From Nitrospira sp. UBA6909 (lineage in GTDB: Bacteria; Nitrospirota; Nitrospiria; Nitrospirales; Nitrospiraceae), in NCBI GenBank assembly GCA_002451055.1, contig DKBD01000272.1:1-5314 (forward strand): a DNA stretch of 5,314 nt, in the 5' to 3' direction. The position numbers and the translations under genes are program-made. This document shows positions 1-5,314 of this stretch, in pieces; the first letter of the stretch is position 1, and every line of letters starts with the position of its first letter. Under the pieces are notes generated by a model. It saw nothing but the letters and a program-made list of their open reading frames with translations. It ran no database searches and was not told where the DNA came from.

Positions 1-530
1 TCCTCGGCACTGAGTTCATCCGAACGCGTTTCGTCGGTTGCCTCATCGGCCGACATCAGCGATGCTTGGTCCGTCTCTTGCGCGGAGGTGGAAAAGAAAC
101 GATGAAGTGCGTCAAAGTTCAAGAACCACGCTATGGTGATCCACAGCCCAGCCAGCGTGAGGCCGGCGGCGTAGGCGATGGTGTAATGCCGCGCACCGAT
201 GTGTTCAATGAGCGGAAGTCCTGCCGCCCGGAGAGTCCTGTCCAGTGCAATCAATATGACGAGAATGGTCACCGGGAGGATGAGTGTGCGTATGAAGGAA
301 AAGCCGCGTCCGTTGTTCGGCAACTGCCGGTAGGCGCGTATCGCCAGAGCGCTCAGGATAATCGTTCCGGTTCCCTCGATAACCAGCCGGATCGTTTGCT
401 GGCCGTTCAAGCCAAGCAGGGTGAGGGGGAACGCCTGTATGGCCGGCAGTTTGCTCAGCAAGGGGCCGGCAAAGAAAGCCACGAGGACGACAAAGAAATA
501 CTGAAGCGCCCAGCTCGATGCGTTGGTCAT
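1..530 (-). CDS. Multi-span membrane protein, N-terminal part (runs off left edge)
   Basis: An open frame from ATG at 530-528 runs without a stop to base 3, giving 176 residues; the C-terminus lies outside the window. Four hydrophobic stretches are visible at about residues 7-25, 46-65, 81-99 and 117-137, so this is an inner-membrane protein. After the last span comes a hydrophilic, strongly acidic stretch (about 148-176) rich in Asp, Glu, Ser and Thr. I do not recognise the family. Several short membrane helices followed by a polar linker would fit the N-terminal half of an MscS-type mechanosensitive channel, whose pore domain would lie beyond the edge, but no MscS motif is visible and this is a weak guess. 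No Shine-Dalgarno precedes the ATG (upstream bases are pyrimidine-rich). An in-frame GTG nine codons upstream (557-555) is an alternative start. A candidate promoter sits just upstream, so the gene may be transcribed independently of the PHP gene before it. Confidence 0.75.
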   Translation of the reverse strand, partial: MTNASSWALQYFFVVLVAFFAGPLLSKLPAIQAFPLTLLGLNGQQTIRLVIEGTGTIILSALAIRAYRQLPNNGRGFSFIRTLILPVTILVILIALDRTLRAAGLPLIEHIGARHYTIAYAAGLTLAGLWITIAWFLNFDALHRFFSTSAQETDQASLMSADEATDETRSDELSAE

Positions 531-557
531 GGGAGGATGAGTTGTGAAACTGGTCAC

Positions 558-585
558 AGTCTAGCGGATAGCAAAGGGGAGTCAA
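558..585 (-). promoter_or_regulatory. Candidate sigma-70-type promoter for the membrane protein gene
   Basis: On the minus strand TTGACT (585-580) is followed after 16 bases by TAGACT (563-558). These match the -35 consensus at 5 of 6 positions and the -10 consensus at 4 of 6. A transcript starting about 7 bases downstream would have a leader of roughly 20 bases before the ATG at 530. The site lies in the only real intergenic gap of the window (531-616), between the PHP stop and the membrane protein start, which supports it. No hairpin terminator for the upstream operon is visible in the same gap. The assignment is by eye. Confidence 0.35.
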
Positions 586-616
586 TGATTCGCGGGAAAA
601 ACGCAGGGCTTGTATG

Positions 617-1465
617 TCAGAGCCGAGCAGCGGCATCCTTCAATTTGTCAAGGAGCGAGACCGGAATATGCAGCGCGCCTTTGCCGACACCGACGCTGAT
701 GTCGGGCTTGGTGATGCCGTGAAAGTCGCTCCCGCCCGTGACCAGCAGATCCAGTTGCTTGGCCAGCGCCAGATAGTCGCGCGTTTGCTTGGGCGTGTGC
801 GTGCTATAGTGCACTTCTACGCCGTCGAGACCGTCGGCTTTGAGCTGGCGGACTAGATCCGTCAATGTCCCTTCCGTGGTCTTGACCCAGGTGGGATGGG
901 CGAGGACCGGGAGTCCCTTCGCCGCCTTGATCCATTGGATAGCTTCCGCAGGAGTCGGGAGTTCGCGCGGAACATGGGCCGGACGGCCTTCAGCGAGCCA
1001 CCGGTCGAACGCCTCTTTAGCCGACGTGACGACTTTTTTCTCCATCAAGACTCGCGCGATATGTGGTCGTCCGACAGATTCGGTGCCGGCAAGTGCCCGA
1101 ACCTCGTCATAGGTGATGTCAATGCCCGCTGCCTGTAAGCGCTCGATGATTTGTGGGTTCCGCCGGTGGCGGCTTTCGCGCAGGGTCGCCATCCGTTCGT
1201 TCAGTCGTTCGTCTCGGCAATCGAGAAAGTAGCCCAGAATGTGCAATTCCGAGTTCCCGAAGCTCGAACTGATCTCGATCCCAGGAATGACCTCGATCCC
1301 ACGTTCCCGCCCGGCTTCAACGGCTTCCGATACGCCCGTGGTGATGTCATGATCGGTAATGGCCAGGGCCGTCACGCCGGCCTTCTGTGCCAGGTCGATG
1401 ACCTCGGCCGGAGTAAAACTTCCGTCGGAGTGGGTCGTGTGCAAGTGGAGATCCAAGCGGCTCAT
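617..1465 (-). CDS. PHP-domain metal-dependent phosphoesterase (RnmAM/YciV-TrpH type)
   Basis: This 282-residue cytoplasmic enzyme has the full set of PHP metal-binding motifs: DLHLHTTHSDG at 5-15 (H7, H9, D14), TDHD at 37-40 (H39), PGIEIS at 61-66 (E64), H75, GRPHIA at 132-137, AHP at 189-191 (H190) and GSDFHG at 245-250 (D247, H249). These ligands normally hold a two- or three-metal centre that hydrolyses phosphoesters. Length and motif order match the stand-alone YciV/TrpH family. Characterised members include E. coli RnmAM (YciV), a 5'-3' exoribonuclease on short RNAs and 5' ends of rRNA, and a 3',5'-nucleoside bisphosphate phosphatase acting on pAp. The exact substrate here is not decided by sequence. 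It is not the DNA polymerase III or histidinol phosphatase form: it lacks polymerase domains and its motifs follow the YciV pattern. The ATG overlaps the stop of the FolB-methyltransferase gene by 4 bases (ATGA), with a good Shine-Dalgarno, so translation is probably coupled. Confidence 0.93.
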   Translation of the reverse strand: MSRLDLHLHTTHSDGSFTPAEVIDLAQKAGVTALAITDHDITTGVSEAVEAGRERGIEVIPGIEISSSFGNSELHILGYFLDCRDERLNERMATLRESRHRRNPQIIERLQAAGIDITYDEVRALAGTESVGRPHIARVLMEKKVVTSAKEAFDRWLAEGRPAHVPRELPTPAEAIQWIKAAKGLPVLAHPTWVKTTEGTLTDLVRQLKADGLDGVEVHYSTHTPKQTRDYLALAKQLDLLVTGGSDFHGITKPDISVGVGKGALHIPVSLLDKLKDAAARL

Positions 1466-2403
1466 GTCGGCGGCCCTCCCCGTGTCGGTTTGTGAGCCAC
1501 AAGCTGCGCCGTATAGGCGAGGCCGGAGGCCCGGTTATTCTCGTGACCTCCCTCGTCATAGTGCAGAACATGGAGGCACGACGTCAGGCGTAGAAGTTCA
1601 TTGGGCGCCAGGCAAAATTCCCAGCGCTTCGGGTGTTTGTGATGAAAGTAGTTGTCGATGGTAAACGTTTCATAGATCAAGACGCCGCCCGGCTTCAGCG
1701 CATCGATCAGATAGGGGAACAGCGACCGGTAGAGATAGAAAAACACGATGACTACATCGTACTGATCTTTTCCCAGATCGAGCTCATACGGCGATGGTTG
1801 TTCAAGGTCGATTGTACGTGTGGTGATGGTGCTGAGCATGCGGGTCTGTGCGGTGGCTGAGAGTCGCTCCAGTGCGTTTCCGTCGCGGTCGATTGCCTCG
1901 ACTTGATAGCCGTGCGAGGCGAGGAACAGTGAGTGGCGGCCGTTTCCAGCCGCCACGTCGAGAACCTTGCCCTTGGGAAGCCGATGAAGTTGTTCGACCA
2001 GGAACGGGGCTGGGGCAGGACCGCCGCAAGGAAACTGCTGTGCCGGCCTTGTCCGTTCAACGGAAATTCCGACGGAGCGGGCGACATAGCTGATTGGAGG
2101 GTGGAGCTTCCGTATCCAAAGCTTGACTCGTTCAATTGGGAATTCGTTGAAGAGCATTGTGAGGAGCCGTTCAGCCATAGTTTCCAAGAGGCAGAAATCC
2201 TGAGTCGTGCCGATCTCCACGACGCGCTGAGCCACTCTGGCATAGTCGATGGTGCGGGCGAGATCGTCCGCCAACGCTGCAGGCTCGGGCTGATGTCGCA
2301 GCTCAAGGTCAACGGCCAGCGGCTGCGGAAGCGCGCGCTCTTCCACCGTGACGCCGCAGCGACCGCGGAATTCCAACCGTTCGATGACGATGTCATCCGA
2401 CAT
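1462..2403 (-). CDS. Dihydroneopterin aldolase (FolB) fused to a SAM-dependent methyltransferase
   Basis: From ATG 2403 this gives 313 residues. A GTG at 2451 would add 16 residues (329 in all) that do not resemble a FolB N-terminus. Numbering below is from the GTG. Residues about 17-134 are a complete FolB domain: DIVIERLEFRGRCGV start, E38 in GVTVEER, Y70 in TIDYARVA, E90 in LLETMAERL and K115 in IRKLHPP, matching the catalytic Glu, Tyr and Lys of dihydroneopterin aldolase. FolB converts 7,8-dihydroneopterin to 6-hydroxymethyl-7,8-dihydropterin and glycolaldehyde in folate synthesis, and can also epimerise its substrate. After a Pro/Gly/Ala-rich linker (about 135-150), residues about 151-322 form a class I methyltransferase: VLDVAAGNGRHSLFLA at 163-178 is SAM motif I, D188 ends strand 2, YDVVIVFFYLYRSL follows at 231-244, then LKPGGVLIYETF at 252-263 and LAPNELLRL at 281-289. 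This matches a family of short, usually stand-alone methyltransferases of unknown substrate. The frame is continuous, so the fusion is not a frameshift artefact. Neither start has a clear Shine-Dalgarno. The stop overlaps the PHP start by 4 bases. Confidence 0.88.
   Translation of the reverse strand: MSDDIVIERLEFRGRCGVTVEERALPQPLAVDLELRHQPEPAALADDLARTIDYARVAQRVVEIGTTQDFCLLETMAERLLTMLFNEFPIERVKLWIRKLHPPISYVARSVGISVERTRPAQQFPCGGPAPAPFLVEQLHRLPKGKVLDVAAGNGRHSLFLASHGYQVEAIDRDGNALERLSATAQTRMLSTITTRTIDLEQPSPYELDLGKDQYDVVIVFFYLYRSLFPYLIDALKPGGVLIYETFTIDNYFHHKHPKRWEFCLAPNELLRLTSCLHVLHYDEGGHENNRASGLAYTAQLVAHKPTRGGPPT
1474..1481 (-). promoter_or_regulatory. Ribosome binding site of the PHP gene
   Basis: The minus strand reads GGGGAGGG here, with its GGAGG core at 1479-1475, nine bases before the ATG at 1465. 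It lies inside the 3' end of the upstream coding sequence and fixes the PHP start at the 4-base ATGA overlap. Confidence 0.7.
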
Positions 2404-2409
2404 GGCGGC

Positions 2410-2439
2410 ATTGTCAGGGATGGGATTTCGAACTGTCAA
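2410..2439 (-). promoter_or_regulatory. Weak candidate promoter before the FolB fusion gene
   Basis: A perfect TTGACA (2439-2434, minus strand) is followed after 18 bases by GACAAT (2415-2410), a 4 of 6 match to the -10 consensus. The ATG at 2403 lies only 6 bases further, so any transcript from here would be almost leaderless. It would make the GTG at 2451 unusable for that transcript. The -35 match is good but the rest is poor, and chance occurrence is quite possible. Confidence 0.2.
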
Positions 2440-2473
2440 GCGGAGAGGCACGCGTGACGAAGGCGCCGATCTG

Positions 2474-4018
2474 CTAGGCGAAATAGCGGCTCGTGTCGAA
2501 TCGATGCTCGGTGTTGTCGATCAGCCGGATGATACTGTACCGATACTCCCCGGTGTCGTCTTTCTCGGTCAGGTCCAGCTCCGGCCCGTTATCGACCGGA
2601 TTCCCTTGTGCGTCGGCGATGACCTTCACCAGCGGTCGCTCACTGTCCGACGTGTTGACGGCTGGTTTGAGCACTACCGCAAACTCCTCACTACTAAGTT
2701 CTACCAAACTGCCGATCGGGATGATGCCCACGCACGTGACGAAGAGTTTCAGGAGTGTCGCATCAAAGGTCTTCCCGGACTTTTGAAACATCATGTTCAA
2801 GACTTTCGAAGGCGACATCGGTTCACGGCGGTAGACACGGGAAGACGTCATGGCGTCGTAACAGTCCGCGATCATGAGAATACGTCCGGTCAAGGACAGG
2901 TTCCATGGAGTTTTCAGTTTCGGGTAGCCGGTGAAGTCCAGGTTCATATGGTGCTCGAAGGAAGCCGTCGCCATGCGCGCAGGAAGGTTGGTGATGCCGC
3001 GAAGCTTGGCGAGACTCAATACGCCTTCAATCGGGTGATTGCGCATGGCTGTCCACTCGTCTTCCGTAAACTCTCCGGGTTTGTTGAGCACATCGAGCGG
3101 AATAGCCGATTTCCCCATGTCGTGAAACAAGGCCGCCAACCCGAGGTCGGCCAGTTCTAGTTTGGGATAGCCGACTCGATTGGCCAAGGCGACCGACAGA
3201 AGAGCGACATTGACGGAGTGTTTCTGCGTGTACTGATCGTGACAGCGCAGCGTCGTAAATCCCAGCATGGCCGGTTCGTCCTGCATCATGAGGTCGACGA
3301 TGTTTTGAATGGCGCGCTTGGCGTGCTTGAAACGCAGCGTGCCACCATCCCGGGCGGATTGGGTCAGGTGGCCGATCGCATCGGAGACTTTTCCATACGC
3401 CACTTTCAATCGGGCTTTGTGACGAAGTTTCGGGTTGAGGTCTGAAGCGGAGTCCTCCGTCAGCGCCAGTGTGCGGGGATTTTCAATTTTGATGTTGGTC
3501 ACGTTGAGAGCGGTCAGTTCGTGGCGGAAGTCTTCGATTGACTTGGATATGGGGTCAAGACTGGCGAAGAGGGCGGCGAACTCCCGGAGGTCCTTGGAGG
3601 AAGTCGAGGCGGTGAAGGTCAATCCGCCGATCTTCCACACATTCATGGCGTCGATCACGCTGGAGAGCACTAGCATCTGCTGCGGACTCACTTTGAGGTG
3701 ACTGTCGCCCAAAAAGAGAAAGTCGTTTTGCAGGAGAAGGGTGACCGGACGATCGTGGGCTAGCGTTTGGATAAGCGTCAGCATGGACTCGACCGGTTTA
3801 TCGAGGGCCGCATTGGTCCGGCCGTGGATTTTAGAGGTCTTGATCAGTGTGTTCAGCTGTGTCAGGAGCTGGAAGCCCAACACGGCCATTTGCTGGCCGA
3901 GAATATCACCGGCTTCGGAGCCGTGCCCGATTTTGTGCGACAGCGACCGTTCATGGTCCAAGATCGGCTGCGTTTGGTCTATGCCGATCGGTGCTGGGAG
4001 GGGAGAAGAATTATTCAC
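2474..4018 (-). CDS. HD-GYP-type phosphohydrolase with N-terminal accessory domain
   Basis: This 514-residue protein has no membrane segment and is probably cytoplasmic. Residues about 40-190 form a helical/mixed region (QLNTLIKTSKIHGRTNAALD at 54-73, VTLLLQNDFLFLGDSHLKV at 92-110, DLREFAALFASLD at 143-155). It resembles the accessory domain often placed before HD-GYP or HEAT modules in environmental bacteria (from memory of the pattern). Residues about 255-425 are the HD-GYP domain: H267, HDMGK at 299-303, LNKPG at 311-315, MRNHPIEG at 325-332, H356-H357, D361, GYP at 364-366, GRILMIADCYDAMTS at 378-392. A C-terminal tail (about 430-514) follows the usual G-I-I-P-I-G-S-L-V-E-L pattern. HD-GYP proteins hydrolyse cyclic di-GMP or related dinucleotides. 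The metal ligands are present, but the HHExxDGxGYP signature reads HHMNLDFTGYP, so Met replaces Glu and Phe replaces Gly; activity on c-di-GMP is uncertain. There is no receiver domain. Translation starts at GTG 4018, supported by a good Shine-Dalgarno, 12 bases after the HEAT gene. Confidence 0.9.
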   Translation of the reverse strand: MNNSSPLPAPIGIDQTQPILDHERSLSHKIGHGSEAGDILGQQMAVLGFQLLTQLNTLIKTSKIHGRTNAALDKPVESMLTLIQTLAHDRPVTLLLQNDFLFLGDSHLKVSPQQMLVLSSVIDAMNVWKIGGLTFTASTSSKDLREFAALFASLDPISKSIEDFRHELTALNVTNIKIENPRTLALTEDSASDLNPKLRHKARLKVAYGKVSDAIGHLTQSARDGGTLRFKHAKRAIQNIVDLMMQDEPAMLGFTTLRCHDQYTQKHSVNVALLSVALANRVGYPKLELADLGLAALFHDMGKSAIPLDVLNKPGEFTEDEWTAMRNHPIEGVLSLAKLRGITNLPARMATASFEHHMNLDFTGYPKLKTPWNLSLTGRILMIADCYDAMTSSRVYRREPMSPSKVLNMMFQKSGKTFDATLLKLFVTCVGIIPIGSLVELSSEEFAVVLKPAVNTSDSERPLVKVIADAQGNPVDNGPELDLTEKDDTGEYRYSIIRLIDNTEHRFDTSRYFA

Positions 4019-4026
4019 GATAGACG

Positions 4027-4032
4027 CTCCCT
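4027..4032 (-). promoter_or_regulatory. Ribosome binding site of the HD-GYP gene
   Basis: Minus-strand AGGGAG ends 8 bases before the GTG at 4018 and overlaps the TAG stop (4033-4031) of the HEAT gene. Ribosomes finishing the upstream gene end on this site, which supports both the GTG start and translational coupling. Confidence 0.65.
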
Positions 4033-5284
4033 AATGCGGTGTCTCGGCGGCGGCCTTTTCCTGTTGCACCCGTTGCGCGTTCGATAAACCATGAACGCAC
4101 GCTTGGCGAACCGCGGCGCCGCTCTTTTTGGATCCGAGCTCAAGGGCCGCGACGGCGGCAGGAGTCGCCAGCTTGCCGAGGGTTTCCGCGGCGAGGATCG
4201 CCAATTCTTCCTTTTTCTTCCGATTGGTCCACGACCACTCGGTTAAAAGGCCTTCCCAATAAGGAACCGCGTCATCGCCACACGTTGCCCGGATGGCCTG
4301 GAAGATCGCCCGGCGCTCGCTCATGGGGCGGTCCATGAATTCATCCGCCGACAGGATCGGGAGCCAACTGGAAAATGCGACTGTGTACTGTCCCGACATG
4401 AGCAGTTTCAACGCTGCGATGCGGACGCTTTCCTCTCCATCATCCATGAATGAGACGAGCTTCAAGCCGTTGCCGCTCGGCCTGAACAGACCGAGCGCGC
4501 GCACGACTTCCTTCCGGACCTGCGCGTCAGGATACCGCACGAGCTTTTCAACCGGCTCGGCGAACTTCGGGTCGTTCCACTTCATGAGGATCGCAAGGAG
4601 GTTGCGGACATAGATTGGCCGCCGGTCTATCAGACCCTTGATCAATGGATGGGGCTGGTCTTTGGCTAATACCGAGAGTGCCTCAGAAACGATGGCTTGG
4701 TGTGTCGGAGATTCCAAATTGGCCAGCAGAGAACAAAGCCTCGGTACGGCGTCTGGCTTCATCAACAGCAGGATGGTGGACAACCCTTCCGTCGTGGCGT
4801 CGGGAGTGCGATTAAGGTACGCCTCGATGGTCTTCAGCCGGTCCGCCCTGCCGAGTCCGTCGAGCAGGGAAACAACCTGTTGTTTGTGTTCTTCGCTGAG
4901 ATCCGGACGGACGGCCTCGGTCTCATGAAGCAGGCTTACGACATGTTCCAGCACCGTCCATTTTCCTTCGTGGAGCAGGAAATCCAGGATGTCGTCCCAC
5001 ACGCTGAAGAGTTTCGTCAGGAGCGCCGGAGATTTCTCGGATGCAAGGATGGCGGTCAGCATGTCCATGATGTACAAGAGGCTGTCCCGCCCACGTTCCG
5101 CCTCGATCTCTGTTGCGAGCGCAACAAGTTCCTCCTCGGTGACTTCATAGCCGACCAGACCTGACTGGAATCGCTTCTTCTGATTCGCAGAATCGGCGCT
5201 GCCGTCGGTTTCTTCTCCCGCCCGTCCTTTTTGTTTGCGCTCACGGTCCAGCAGGTCACGCAGGGTCGCATCCGACGAACTCAT
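4031..5284 (-). CDS. HEAT-repeat protein, probable scaffold or partner of the HD-GYP protein
   Basis: This 417-residue protein has no signal peptide or membrane span. The N-terminus (about 1-42) is polar and charged, probably disordered. From about residue 48 to the end it is almost entirely helical, in repeated antiparallel helix pairs. The clearest HEAT-like units are about 212-236, 240-268 (PDAQVRKEVVRALGLF), 272-297 (DGEESVRIAALKLL) and 358-402 (AVRQACVHGL); they show the usual Asp/Val/Arg pattern with small hydrophobic residues. HEAT arrays form curved solenoids that bind other proteins; no catalytic motif is visible. Being immediately upstream of the HD-GYP gene, with the next ribosome binding site overlapping its stop codon, suggests it works with that protein, but this is inference. 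ATG 5284 is chosen because it overlaps the apparent stop of a preceding frame as ATGA. A GGAG lies only 2 bases upstream, too close to be a standard site, and the frame is open to the window edge, so an earlier start outside the window cannot be excluded. Confidence 0.85.
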   Translation of the reverse strand: MSSSDATLRDLLDRERKQKGRAGEETDGSADSANQKKRFQSGLVGYEVTEEELVALATEIEAERGRDSLLYIMDMLTAILASEKSPALLTKLFSVWDDILDFLLHEGKWTVLEHVVSLLHETEAVRPDLSEEHKQQVVSLLDGLGRADRLKTIEAYLNRTPDATTEGLSTILLLMKPDAVPRLCSLLANLESPTHQAIVSEALSVLAKDQPHPLIKGLIDRRPIYVRNLLAILMKWNDPKFAEPVEKLVRYPDAQVRKEVVRALGLFRPSGNGLKLVSFMDDGEESVRIAALKLLMSGQYTVAFSSWLPILSADEFMDRPMSERRAIFQAIRATCGDDAVPYWEGLLTEWSWTNRKKKEELAILAAETLGKLATPAAVAALELGSKKSGAAVRQACVHGLSNAQRVQQEKAAAETPH

Positions 5285-5314
5285 GACTCCATCGGCCGGG
5301 ACGGTTCCTTTTCC
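5281..5314 (-). CDS. Possible C-terminal end of an upstream gene
   Basis: In one minus-strand frame the last bases of the window read EKEPSRPMES and then TGA at 5283-5281. That stop overlaps the ATG of the HEAT gene by 4 bases (ATGA), the same junction type as between the FolB fusion and PHP genes. Only ten codons are visible, so product and reality cannot be judged. The alternative is that these bases are simply upstream leader. Confidence 0.35.
   Translation of the reverse strand, partial: EKEPSRPMES

Noticed and set aside
580..616. Possible terminator after the PHP gene (GCG, T-run, CGC on the minus strand)
   Set aside because: The stem would be only three base pairs and the T-run lies in the loop rather than after the stem, so it does not form an intrinsic terminator.
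205..636. Minus-strand open frame of 143 codons overlapping the membrane protein gene
   Set aside because: It is in a different frame from the membrane protein, whose hydrophobic helices are far more protein-like; this frame is Arg/Pro/His-rich and has no motif.
66..722. Plus-strand open frame of 218 codons
   Set aside because: It lies opposite the membrane protein gene and the end of the PHP gene; the composition is Arg/Gly/Gln-rich without any domain pattern, and it crosses a clear gene boundary.
1752..2411. Minus-strand open frame of 219 codons within the FolB fusion
   Set aside because: Shifted frame of the fusion gene; Ser/Arg/Trp-rich with no motif, while the other frame carries both catalytic domains.
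1462..2451. Possible frameshift joining two neighbouring genes (folB and methyltransferase)
   Set aside because: Both domains are complete and in the same frame with a sensible Pro/Gly/Ala-rich linker; there is no sign of a lost stop and start pair.
2348..3160. Plus-strand open frame of 270 codons
   Set aside because: Antisense to the HD-GYP and FolB coding regions, both of which have strong family motifs; no recognisable domain in this frame.
4697..5164. Plus-strand open frame of 155 codons
   Set aside because: Antisense shadow of the HEAT-repeat gene with no domain signal.

Overview
The window is a tightly packed run of genes, all on the minus strand, from a moderately GC-rich bacterium. 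A cytoplasmic HEAT-repeat protein next to an HD-GYP protein, a FolB domain fused to a methyltransferase, and a PHP phosphoesterase suggest an environmental Gram-negative lineage. Nitrospira (Nitrospirota) or a deltaproteobacterial-type lineage is the best guess. This rests on gene style, not on a marker gene, so it is an inference.

In transcription order (right to left) the layout is as follows. At the extreme right, 5314-5281 probably holds the last few codons of an upstream gene ending in an ATGA overlap. Next is a 417-aa HEAT-repeat protein (5284-4031). After 12 bases comes a 514-aa HD-GYP-type protein (4018-2474). A FolB (dihydroneopterin aldolase)-methyltransferase fusion follows (2403-1462, or from a GTG at 2451), and it overlaps by 4 bases a PHP-domain phosphoesterase (1465-617). 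An 86-base gap with a candidate promoter then leads to a multi-span membrane protein (530-1) that runs off the left edge.

The spacing (4-base overlaps, a 12-base gap, a Shine-Dalgarno overlapping a stop codon) indicates one co-transcribed unit from the HEAT gene to the PHP gene. The first half looks like signalling or scaffolding: a HEAT-repeat partner plus an HD-GYP phosphodiesterase with divergent signature residues. The second half looks metabolic: pterin aldolase, SAM methyltransferase and metal-dependent phosphoesterase. The membrane protein may be transcribed separately.

No RNA gene, mobile element, CRISPR array or convincing terminator was seen. The most notable item is the FolB-methyltransferase fusion translationally coupled to a PHP phosphoesterase.
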